In this document: positions 36,531 to 44,335 of the stretch, piece after piece
Layout: each line of letters starts with the position of its first letter
Numbering within the stretch: the stretch's first letter is position 1
NCBI GenBank assembly: GCA_028871705.1
Contig: JAGWMP010000003.1
Coordinates: forward strand, 1-52,569
Source: Gammaproteobacteria bacterium
GTDB taxonomy: Bacteria > Pseudomonadota > Gammaproteobacteria > Steroidobacterales > Steroidobacteraceae
Reading direction: 5' to 3'
DNA length: 52,569 nt
Position numbers and translations under genes: made by a program
Notes under the pieces: model-generated
The model's input: only the letters and a program-made list of their open reading frames with translations
Database searches by the model: none
Told to the model about the DNA's origin: nothing

Positions 36531-38947
36531 CCGCTTCTCATGCGCACGCCGCCGGGGTCGACCGCCGCTTCGCCGAGCACGCGGCAGGGGCGGCGCTCGC
36601 CGACGATGGTCACCTCGAGCGCGGTGCCCGCAGCGGCGGCGGCGCCCGCCACGTAGCCCATGGCGAAGCTGCGCCCCGAGCTGTGGCCGTACGCCGCCGA
36701 GGTCACGAAGCCCACCCGCTCGGCGCCCGCCCAGATGGGCTCGAGGTAGTTGGCTTCCGCATCCAGCGCGGCGACTTCGAGCAGCACCAGGCGGCGGCGG
36801 GGAGGGGTGTCGCGCTCGCGCAGCGCCGCGTCCCGGCCGATGAAGTCCGGCTTGTCGTACGCCACGAAGCGCGCGAGCCCGCTCTCGAGCGGCGTGTAAT
36901 CGCGCGAGAACTCGCGCGACCAGATGCCGAAGCCCTTCTCGATGCGCAGCGACAGCAGCGCGTACATCCCCGCGTCCACCATGCCGAGCTCGCCCGCCTG
37001 CGCCATGAGCCGATCATAGATTGCCCCGAGGCAGACCTGGGGCGCATGGATCTCGAACCCGAGCTCCCCCGTGAAGGAAATGCGGGCGGCCACCGCCGGG
37101 GCGAATGCCACGTCGATCAGCCGCACCCCCATGAAGGGCAGCGCCGCGGCGCTCACGTCATCGCGGGTGAGGTGCGCGAGGAGCTCGCGCGAGCGCGGAC
37201 CGAAGAGCGCAATTCCGCCCCACTCATCGGAGAGGTTGCGTACCGTCACGCCGCTGGCGGGCAGGTGGGCGTGGAACCAGCGCAGATGCCAGGCCTGAAG
37301 ATACCCGGAGCCCACCACCAGGAAGCGCTCAGGCCCGAGCCGCAGCGTGGTGAGATCGCCCATGAGGCGGCCGCTCGGCGCGAGCATCGGCGTGAGGCGC
37401 GCGCGGCCTGCCTCGGGCAGGCGCGCGGCGAGCAGCCGGTCGAGACACTTTGCGGCGGCGGGACCGGAGAACTCGTAGCGGCTGTAGGAGCAGGCGTCCA
37501 TCACCGCGCCGCTCTGGCGCGCGGTGCGGCACTCGGTGCCGACGGCGGCGAAGGCGCTCGAGCGGCGCAGCGTCGGCTCCTCTTCGGCCTTTGCGCCGCG
37601 TGGCGCGAAGTACAGCGGGTACTCGAGCCCGTAGCTCACGCCGTGAACGGCGTTGCGGGCGAGGAGGCGTGTGTGCAGTGCGGAGGTCTTTGCCGGGCGT
37701 CCCGCCGGCCAGTACTCGTTCGGGTAGGCGATGCGAAAGCGCCGCGAATAGAACTCGCGCGCCTTGGCGAGCGTGTAGGCCCGGGTGGCGTACGCGCCGA
37801 ACCGCGCTACATCGAGTGCGAACACATCGCCTTCGGGCTCGCCGTGCACCATCCAGGTCGCGAGCGCGAGCCCGACGCCCCCGCCCTGGCAGAACCCAGC
37901 CATCACGCCGCACGCCGCCCAGTAGTTGGGGACGCCGGGCACCGGGCCGACGAGCGGGTTGCCGTCGGGGGTAAAGGTGAAGGGTCCGTTGACGATGCGG
38001 CGGATACCAGCCGCATGCAGCGTCGGGAAGCGCGTGAAGCCCTTCTCCAGCGCGCCCGTGAGGCGCTCGAGATCGGGCGCCAGCAGCTCGTGGTCGCCGT
38101 ACTCCCAGGGTGTGCCGTTCACCGCCCAGGGCGTCGCCGGGGTCTCGTAGACCCCGAGCAGCACGCCGTGACGTTCCTGGCGCATGTACATCTCGCCGTC
38201 GAGATCGACCACCACCGGGAGCTCGCGCGCCGCGCCCTTGAGCGCGGCGAGATCCTCGGTGATGAGATAGTGATGCTCCATGGGGACGAGCGGCAGCTCG
38301 ACTCCCACCATGCGCCCGACCTCGCGCGCCCAGAGCCCCGCGGCGTTCACCACGTGCTCGGCCTCGATCGATCCCTCCTCGGTGCCCACCTCCCAGGTGC
38401 CGCGGCCGGTCGGCGTGAGCGAGGTGACGCGGGTATGGCGCTGAATCTCCGCGCCGAGATGGCGCGCCGCCCGGGCGAACGCATGCGTGGCACCGGAAGG
38501 ATCGAGGTGTCCCTCCATGGGGTCGTAGATCGCGCCGAACACGCCCGTCGTGTCCATGATGGGGCAGAGCTCGCGGATCTCGGCGGGGCCCACCAGGCGC
38601 GTGTCGAGCCCCATGGTGCGGTGGCGCGCGACATCGGCGCGCAGCAGGTCCCAGCGCTCCTTCGTCGCGGCGACGTTGAGGCCGCCCGGGTAATGAAGAC
38701 CCACGTCCTGGCCGGAGAGCTTCTCGAGCTCCGGATAGAGCGCCACGGTGTAGGCCTGCAGGCGCGACATCGCCGGGTCGGAATTGAGCGCATGAAAGGC
38801 GCCCGCGGCGTGCCAGGAGGAGCCGGCGGTCAGCTCGCGTCGCTCGAGGAGCGCGACGTCGCGCCAGCCGAGCTTGGCGAGATGATAGAGGACGCTGCAG
38901 CCGACGACGCCGCCGCCGATCACCAGCGCTCGCACCTGGCGCTTCAT
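36527..38947 (-). CDS. Dimethylglycine/sarcosine dehydrogenase-like FAD-GcvT protein
   Basis: 806-residue two-domain enzyme. The N-terminal FAD (DAO) domain has VIGGGVVGCSVLYHLAKLGW at about 9-28 and SSWHAAGAFH, the motif around the covalent-FAD histidine of dimethylglycine dehydrogenases. The C-terminal half (from about residue 430) is a GcvT/aminomethyltransferase fold (YSRYEFSGPAAAKCLDRLLA, ARISFTGELGFEIHAP, KGFGIWSREFSRDYTPLE) that passes the released one-carbon unit to tetrahydrofolate. ATG 38947 gives the typical N terminus. It is the first gene of the minus-strand operon, followed by MttB and AraC genes, and diverges from the Rieske gene. Confidence 0.93.
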   Translation of the reverse strand: MKRQVRALVIGGGVVGCSVLYHLAKLGWRDVALLERRELTAGSSWHAAGAFHALNSDPAMSRLQAYTVALYPELEKLSGQDVGLHYPGGLNVAATKERWDLLRADVARHRTMGLDTRLVGPAEIRELCPIMDTTGVFGAIYDPMEGHLDPSGATHAFARAARHLGAEIQRHTRVTSLTPTGRGTWEVGTEEGSIEAEHVVNAAGLWAREVGRMVGVELPLVPMEHHYLITEDLAALKGAARELPVVVDLDGEMYMRQERHGVLLGVYETPATPWAVNGTPWEYGDHELLAPDLERLTGALEKGFTRFPTLHAAGIRRIVNGPFTFTPDGNPLVGPVPGVPNYWAACGVMAGFCQGGGVGLALATWMVHGEPEGDVFALDVARFGAYATRAYTLAKAREFYSRRFRIAYPNEYWPAGRPAKTSALHTRLLARNAVHGVSYGLEYPLYFAPRGAKAEEEPTLRRSSAFAAVGTECRTARQSGAVMDACSYSRYEFSGPAAAKCLDRLLAARLPEAGRARLTPMLAPSGRLMGDLTTLRLGPERFLVVGSGYLQAWHLRWFHAHLPASGVTVRNLSDEWGGIALFGPRSRELLAHLTRDDVSAAALPFMGVRLIDVAFAPAVAARISFTGELGFEIHAPQVCLGAIYDRLMAQAGELGMVDAGMYALLSLRIEKGFGIWSREFSRDYTPLESGLARFVAYDKPDFIGRDAALRERDTPPRRRLVLLEVAALDAEANYLEPIWAGAERVGFVTSAAYGHSSGRSFAMGYVAGAAAAAGTALEVTIVGERRPCRVLGEAAVDPGGVRMRSG

Positions 38948-39078
38948 GGGCCTATCTTCCGGCGCCGCAGCAGCTGCGGACTTCCCCTTTCTTAGTCGCG
39001 CGTCGCAATTTATTAGGCGGCGCGTGCGCTGCGCGGACGCGCCCGCACGCCGGGCCCTCAAGGCGTTCCCGGAAGGTG

Positions 39079-39099
39079 ATACGCTGCGCCGCAGCGTAT
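39079..39099. promoter_or_regulatory. Perfect 21-bp palindrome covering the Rieske gene start codon
   Basis: Arms atacgctgcg (39079-39088) and cgcagcgtat (39090-39099) around a central c. The last two bases are the AT of the ATG at 39098. The only ribosome-site-like sequence (ggaagg, 39071-39076) lies just outside the palindrome. It could be an operator or an mRNA hairpin that hides the start codon. Confidence 0.65.
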
Positions 39100-40303
39100 G
39101 GAACTGACACTCGAGCAGCTCGCGAAGGTGCAGCGGCCGATCGATGCGGCGACGGGGCTGCCCAACGCCGCCTACACGAGCGGCGAGTGTTTCGCGCTCG
39201 AGCGCGATGCGGTGATGGCGCCCACCTGGGCCGCGATCGCCTTCACCGACTCGATTCCCGAGCGCCCCTTCGCGCAGCCGGTCGACTTCATGGGCCTGCC
39301 GCTGCTGGTGGTGCGCGACCGGCACGGGGCGCTGCGGGTGTTCCACAACGTCTGCAGCCACCGCGGCATGAAGCTCGTCTCCGAGCCGACCGAGGTGAAG
39401 GGGCTCATCACCTGCCGCTATCACTGCTGGGCGTACGCGACCAGCGGCGAGCTCAAAGCCACGCCGCACTTCGGCGGCGTCGAGCGCCACCACGCGGGCG
39501 GCTTCGACAACGCGGCGCACGGACTGAAGATCGTGCGCAGTGCCGTCTTCATGGGAATCCTGTTCGTCAACCTGAGCGGCGACGGTCCGGACTTCGATCA
39601 GCACACCGCCGCGCTGCGGCACCGTGCCGAGGAGCTGCTGCATCCCGGCGGCTGGGCGCAGCTCGCCCCCGGGATCACCGATGCGCGCCTCACGCTCACG
39701 GCCCCCTGCAACTGGAAGCTCGCGGTCGAGAACTACTGCGAGGCCTATCACCTGCCGTGGGTGCATCCGGAGCTCAACAGCTACTCGCGGCTCGAGGATC
39801 ACTACTGCTTCCTCAGCGACTCCTTTGCCGGCCAGGGCTCGCTCGCCTACCGCGGCAGCGATATTGCGGGTGCCCACCTGCCGCGCGTCGCCGGCTGGCC
39901 TGCAGACCGCCTGCACGTGGCCGAGTATCCGACGCTCTATCCGAACGTGCTGCTCGGCTTCCAGGCCGACCATGCCTTCGCCATCCTGCTCACCCCGGAG
40001 GCGCCCGATCGCACGCGCGAGGAGCTGCGGATCTTCTACGTGGGCGAAGGCGCGACCGAGGATGCCTACCGCGCCTGCCGCGCCGCGACGCTCGCGGCCT
40101 GGCGGCTGGTGTTCGAGCAGGACCTGAACGCGGTCGAGCAGCTGCAACTCGGGCGCGCCTCGCCGGGCTACCGGGGAGGGGTGTTCCCCCCGGCGATGGA
40201 TACCGCCACCCACCATTTCCATGCCTGGGTAGCGGCACGGCTCGCCGCGCGCCTGCAGACTCTCAGCGCACCCCGCCCATCAGCCGCTTCATCGCCGGTA
40301 TGA
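39098..40303 (+). CDS. Rieske-type oxygenase alpha subunit (betaine/carnitine monooxygenase-like)
   Basis: 401-residue Rieske non-haem iron oxygenase. Rieske [2Fe-2S] ligands are Cys86/His88 (CSHRG) and Cys106/His109 (CRYHCW). Mononuclear iron ligands His218 and His223, with bridging-type acidic residue Glu215, are in NYCEAYHLPWVHPE. A Glu at the bridging position recalls CntA/GbcA-type enzymes that attack quaternary amines rather than aromatic rings, matching the neighbouring dehydrogenase. No reductase partner is in the window. An in-frame TGA at 39077-39079 makes ATG 39098 the only sensible start. The 3' end overlaps the convergent POT gene by 41 bases. Confidence 0.88.
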   Translation: MELTLEQLAKVQRPIDAATGLPNAAYTSGECFALERDAVMAPTWAAIAFTDSIPERPFAQPVDFMGLPLLVVRDRHGALRVFHNVCSHRGMKLVSEPTEVKGLITCRYHCWAYATSGELKATPHFGGVERHHAGGFDNAAHGLKIVRSAVFMGILFVNLSGDGPDFDQHTAALRHRAEELLHPGGWAQLAPGITDARLTLTAPCNWKLAVENYCEAYHLPWVHPELNSYSRLEDHYCFLSDSFAGQGSLAYRGSDIAGAHLPRVAGWPADRLHVAEYPTLYPNVLLGFQADHAFAILLTPEAPDRTREELRIFYVGEGATEDAYRACRAATLAAWRLVFEQDLNAVEQLQLGRASPGYRGGVFPPAMDTATHHFHAWVAARLAARLQTLSAPRPSAASSPV

Positions 40304-41735
40304 GCAGCGCCATCACCGCGGCGGCGGCGAGCGCCCCGAGCGCGATCTTGAGGAACAGCGCCGGAAGCGAGTGGAGATCGTGCGCGTCGTATTCCCCCGA
40401 GAGCTGGCCCGCCATGTTGTTGCCGAGGGCAAGGGCCAGGAACCACACCCCCATGACCTGCCCGGCAAAGCGCGGCGGGGCCAGCTTGGTCATCGAGGAG
40501 AGGCCGACCGGCGACAGGCACAGGTCGCCGCACTCCTGCAGGAAGTAAGCGCCGAGCAGCCAGGTCGGCAGCACCTTCACCCCGGCGAGCACGTAGCCGG
40601 ATGCGGCGTAGAGCACCAGGTACCCGGCGGCGAGCAGCACCAGTCCCGCGGCGAACTTGGCCGAGGGCGTCAGATCGCGGCCGCGCTTTCCCAACGCGAG
40701 CCACAGCGCCGCGAACGCCGGCGCAACGAGGATGGTGTAGAAGGCGGTCGCGCCCTGCAGCACCCCGGCCGGCATCTCCCAGCCGAGGATGTGGCGGTCG
40801 GTGTAACGCTCGGCGAAGAGGTTGAGCGAGGCGCCGCCCTGCTCGAAGCCGGCGAAGAAGATCGCATAGGCCGCGAACAGCGCCGCCATGACGTACACGC
40901 GGCGCCGTTCGGCTGCCGTGAGGCCCGCGAAGGCGATTAGATAGACGAAATAGAGCAGGGCGAAGAGTCCGATTGCCCAGGAGGCCGCGGTGGCGAGCGC
41001 CACCGGGTCGATGCTGAGGGCGCCGGTGAGCGCGAGCACGGCGATCCCCGCGACCGCCCCGACCAGCACTCCGACCGGGAGCCAGGCGCGCCAGGACCGC
41101 TCGAGCGTGTTGCGGCCGCGCGCACCGAGGGAGCGGCGCGTCAAGAGGAACTGCGTGAGGCCGAAGAGCATGCCGATGACCGGCAGCGCGAACCCCCAGC
41201 GCCAGCCGAAACGCGCGGCGGTGAGCGGTACCAGGAGCGAGCCGAGGAGCGCACCGACGCTGATGCCGACATAGAAGATGGAGAACCCGGCGTCGCGCCG
41301 CGCACCGCCTTCGGGGTAGAGCTCGCCCACCATCACGCTGATGTTGGGCTTGAGCAGCCCCACGCCGAGCACGATCACCAGGAGGCCGAGGAAGAAGGTC
41401 GGCGCCCGGCCGACGGCGAGCAGCGCGTTGCCGATCATGATGAGGATGCCGCCGCCGATCACCGCGCGCTGCGCGCCGAGCAGCCGATCGGCCATCCAGC
41501 CGCCGAAGAGTGCGAACACGTAGGTCGCCGCGATATACAGGCCGTAGATCGCGCTCGCGACGTGATCGTCGAGGCCGAAACCGCCGTCGCGGACGGCGGC
41601 CACCACGTACAGAATGAGGATGGCGCGCATCCCGTAGTACGAGAAGCGCTCCCACATCTCGGTGAGGAAGAGCGTCGCCAGCCCGCGCGGCTGGCCGAAG
41701 AGCTCCCGGTGCGGCGGCGCGTCCGCAGCGCTCAT
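40263..41735 (-). CDS. POT/PTR-family proton-dependent peptide transporter
   Basis: 490-residue inner-membrane transporter importing di- and tripeptides with protons. The ExxER-type motif is in LTEMWERFSYYGMRAILILYVV, and further family segments are GLYIAATYVFALFGGWMADRLLG, GLLKPNISVMVGELY and SIFYVGISVGALLGSLL. About 14 transmembrane helices. ATG 41735 overlaps the upstream hydrolase stop (ATGA) and removes a non-conserved leader. The hydrolase, small secreted protein and TonB receptor genes upstream on the same strand suggest a scavenging pathway from outer membrane to cytoplasm. Confidence 0.93.
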   Translation of the reverse strand: MSAADAPPHRELFGQPRGLATLFLTEMWERFSYYGMRAILILYVVAAVRDGGFGLDDHVASAIYGLYIAATYVFALFGGWMADRLLGAQRAVIGGGILIMIGNALLAVGRAPTFFLGLLVIVLGVGLLKPNISVMVGELYPEGGARRDAGFSIFYVGISVGALLGSLLVPLTAARFGWRWGFALPVIGMLFGLTQFLLTRRSLGARGRNTLERSWRAWLPVGVLVGAVAGIAVLALTGALSIDPVALATAASWAIGLFALLYFVYLIAFAGLTAAERRRVYVMAALFAAYAIFFAGFEQGGASLNLFAERYTDRHILGWEMPAGVLQGATAFYTILVAPAFAALWLALGKRGRDLTPSAKFAAGLVLLAAGYLVLYAASGYVLAGVKVLPTWLLGAYFLQECGDLCLSPVGLSSMTKLAPPRFAGQVMGVWFLALALGNNMAGQLSGEYDAHDLHSLPALFLKIALGALAAAAVMALLIPAMKRLMGGVR

Positions 41736-43735
41736 GCCAGGTCGCGCGGCACCGCGAGCTGCCACTGCCGCTCGGCCACGAGCGCGCCGTTCAGCCGCGC
41801 GGTGAGGGTGGCGGTGAGGAAGAAGCTGCCGGCGTCGCTGTGCATCTGCGCCCTGGTATCGATGCGGGTGCGCCAGCCCTCGCGGCCCATCTCGTACGAC
41901 TGCGTGAGCAGATAGCGCGCCGACAGCGGGTCGTCATCGCGGATGGCGAGCTCGCGCCTGAGGTTGTGCGCGATCGTGACGTCGACGGCATCGAAGCGCA
42001 GGATCCCCTCGCCGAACACGCCGCCGATGCCCTCGGTGACGTAGGTGGTCTCCCCGGTGACGTGATCCTGGGTCGTATAGCGGCGCACGCTCCCGGGGTC
42101 CAGTACCGTGACGGGCGTGCGCGGACCATGGCTGGGCGGCGGGAAGCTCACGGGCTGCGCATCGGCGCCGTGACGCACGGGCAGCTCGAGCGCGCTGCCG
42201 CGCGCGCGGATCGAGAGCGTCGCGGCGCTCGGGGCGGGCCAGACGATCGGCCAGTAGGCGCTCGCGATCGCGAGCCGCAGGCGATGGCCGGGGAGGAAGC
42301 GGTGGCCGCAGGCGTTGAGCGTCACGGCCACCTCGTAATAACGGCCGGGCGTGAGAGCGCTCGGGTGCTCGTGGCTGTCGCGGTGGGTGAGGTTCAGCAC
42401 CTGGTAGCTCACCCGCGTCACCGCGCCATCCGCAGCCAGGTCGCACAGGCGCACAGCGAGCTGCGCCACGGGCGCGTCGGCGGCGATCATGAGGTGCAGC
42501 ACCGGCGCGCCGAGCACCTCGAGCTCGCGATCGAGGATTGCGCTGTCGAAGAGGAGCGCACCGCCGTCGTCGAGCCGCTGATCAGTCGGCTGCTCCCCGG
42601 GACAACCGACGCCCATCCACTCACCCGCGGCCTTGCCGTGGCTCTGCGGCGAGCGGATCGTGAGCACCGCGTCCGCGGGCTGCGCATCGCCCAGGCCGCC
42701 GCCGGCGTGCAGATGGAGCCGCAGGGCTCTGATGTCGGGGGAGGGCCAGGTGCGCTCGCCCACCCAGCGCCCGGGGGTGAAGGTGCGCGTGCCCGCGGGG
42801 GGCACCGGGTCCTCGAGATACGCCCGCAGCATGGGCTCGCTCATGATTCCGGTGTCCCGGTCCTTCAGCCACCGGTCCCACCAGCGCAGCGCCTCCTCGA
42901 GGTAGCCGATGGCCGGCCCCGGCACGCCGTCGTGCGGGTAGAGGTGGCCCCACGGGCCGATGATGCCGAGGCGCGGCACTTTGAGGCCCGCGAGCAGCCG
43001 CGGTACCGCGTTGGTATAGGCATCCGTCCAGCCGCCGATCGCCAGCACCGGGCACTCGATGGATCCGAAGTCCTCGCATACCGAGCCGTGCTTCCAGTAG
43101 GCGTCGTAGCGCTGGTGCCCGAGCCACAGTCCGGGAAAGAACGGCAGCCTCTCGAGGCGCTCGAGCCAGCGTGCGCGCCAGCTCTCGCCGACGATGAGCG
43201 GATCGAGCGGACGGCTCTGGTAGGCGAGCATGATGCTGCCCCACCACAGATTGTCGTTGAGGAGACAACCCCCCATGAAGTGGATGTCGTCGGTATAGCG
43301 GTTGTCGGTGGAGAAGGTGGTGATGATCGCCTTCAGCGCCGGCGGCCGCCGCGCCGCGACCTGCAGCGCATTGAACCCGCCCCAGGACTTGCCCTGCATC
43401 CCGACCTTGCCGGTGCACCAGGGCTGACGCGCGATCCAGGCGATCACCTCGAGCGCATCGTCCTGCTCCTGTTTCAGGTATTCGTCGGCGAGGTGTCCGT
43501 CGGATTCCCCGGAGCCGCGCATGTCGACCCGCACCGCCGCGTAGCCGTGCGCGGCGAAATAGCCATGCATCGGGTCATCGCGCCCCCGGGTGCCGTCGCG
43601 CTTGCGGTAGGGGATGTACTCGAGGATGGCGGGCACCGGCGCCTGCGCCGAGCCCTCGGGGAGCCAGAGCCGCGCACCGAGGCGGCAGCCGTCGCTCAGC
43701 GGGATCCAGACGTGCTCGCTGATGCCGACGGCCAT
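41732..43735 (-). CDS. CocE/NonD-family alpha/beta hydrolase
   Basis: 667-residue member of the X-Pro dipeptidyl-peptidase/cocaine-esterase group. The catalytic domain has VRVDMRGSGESDG and the nucleophile Ser117 in GKSWGG. A probable acid Asp is in GGWTDAYT and a probable His in GPWGHLYPHDG. The C-terminal part is the jelly-roll domain (RLRLAIASAYWPIVWP). No signal peptide is seen. It cleaves peptide or ester bonds; coupling to a peptide transporter favours an aminopeptidase-type role on imported peptides. It starts just after the small secreted-protein gene on the same strand. Confidence 0.92.
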   Translation of the reverse strand: MAVGISEHVWIPLSDGCRLGARLWLPEGSAQAPVPAILEYIPYRKRDGTRGRDDPMHGYFAAHGYAAVRVDMRGSGESDGHLADEYLKQEQDDALEVIAWIARQPWCTGKVGMQGKSWGGFNALQVAARRPPALKAIITTFSTDNRYTDDIHFMGGCLLNDNLWWGSIMLAYQSRPLDPLIVGESWRARWLERLERLPFFPGLWLGHQRYDAYWKHGSVCEDFGSIECPVLAIGGWTDAYTNAVPRLLAGLKVPRLGIIGPWGHLYPHDGVPGPAIGYLEEALRWWDRWLKDRDTGIMSEPMLRAYLEDPVPPAGTRTFTPGRWVGERTWPSPDIRALRLHLHAGGGLGDAQPADAVLTIRSPQSHGKAAGEWMGVGCPGEQPTDQRLDDGGALLFDSAILDRELEVLGAPVLHLMIAADAPVAQLAVRLCDLAADGAVTRVSYQVLNLTHRDSHEHPSALTPGRYYEVAVTLNACGHRFLPGHRLRLAIASAYWPIVWPAPSAATLSIRARGSALELPVRHGADAQPVSFPPPSHGPRTPVTVLDPGSVRRYTTQDHVTGETTYVTEGIGGVFGEGILRFDAVDVTIAHNLRRELAIRDDDPLSARYLLTQSYEMGREGWRTRIDTRAQMHSDAGSFFLTATLTARLNGALVAERQWQLAVPRDLA

Positions 43736-43736
43736 T

Positions 43737-44276
43737 TCAGCGATTGCGGCGGTAGATGAGGTCGCCGTACTGCGTCCACTTGCCGCTGCCGGCGGGTGCC
43801 ACGTACTGCAGGATCTCGAGCGTGCCGTCGACGTGCATGTGGTAGATGAGCTTCACGTCCCGGTGGCGCGACGGGGTCACCGTCAGGAATTCCATGTCCC
43901 CGGCCGCGTTCGGCGCGCCGCGCAGGACGATCGCGCCCCACTGGTTGTCCGCCCACATCTGCAGCCAGCTCTCGCCGTCGAACCGGCTGATGGCGACGCC
44001 GGCGAGGCGCGCCAGGACCCCGGGGCGCCGATACATATCGGTGAGGAATCTCAGGCGCTCCTCGACCACGCAGCCTGCGTAGGTCTTCTCGATGCGATCG
44101 TAGGCGACCAGCTGCCGGGTCGCGCCATCGAACACCTGCCAGTCGCCCAGCCAGAAATCGAGCTGGCGGTGCTGCGGCTGATCGCAGGTCGCCGGCGCCG
44201 TGGTCTGCTCGAGCGCGAGCAGCGGCTGGGCGAAGGGGAGGGCGAGCATCGTCAACGCCAATCCGCGCATCATCAT
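43737..44276 (-). CDS. Small secreted protein, DUF1579-like
   Basis: 179 residues with a signal peptide (MMMRGLALTMLALPFAQPLLA) after a ggag ribosome site. The mature part begins with two features common in DUF1579-type proteins, RQLDFWLGDWQVFDG and AYDRIEKTYAGCVVEERLRF, and ends LIYRRNR. The repeated Trp/Asp/Gly strand pattern suggests a lipocalin-like or small beta-barrel fold that binds a hydrophobic ligand; this is inference. It lies between the TonB receptor and the CocE gene on the same strand. Confidence 0.8.
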   Translation of the reverse strand: MMMRGLALTMLALPFAQPLLALEQTTAPATCDQPQHRQLDFWLGDWQVFDGATRQLVAYDRIEKTYAGCVVEERLRFLTDMYRRPGVLARLAGVAISRFDGESWLQMWADNQWGAIVLRGAPNAAGDMEFLTVTPSRHRDVKLIYHMHVDGTLEILQYVAPAGSGKWTQYGDLIYRRNR

Positions 44277-44335
44277 GGAGGGACTCCCGCAGCACCGGTG
44301 TCCCGCATTATGCGCCGCCGCGGCGCCCCTCCGGC

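Noticed and set aside
36683-38995. Long open frame on the plus strand, antisense to the FAD/GcvT gene
   Set aside because: High-GC shadow of a real gene; Arg/Ala/Gly/His-rich translation without any domain. The same applies to long antisense frames at 41840-43759, 44783-46816 and 48323-50326.
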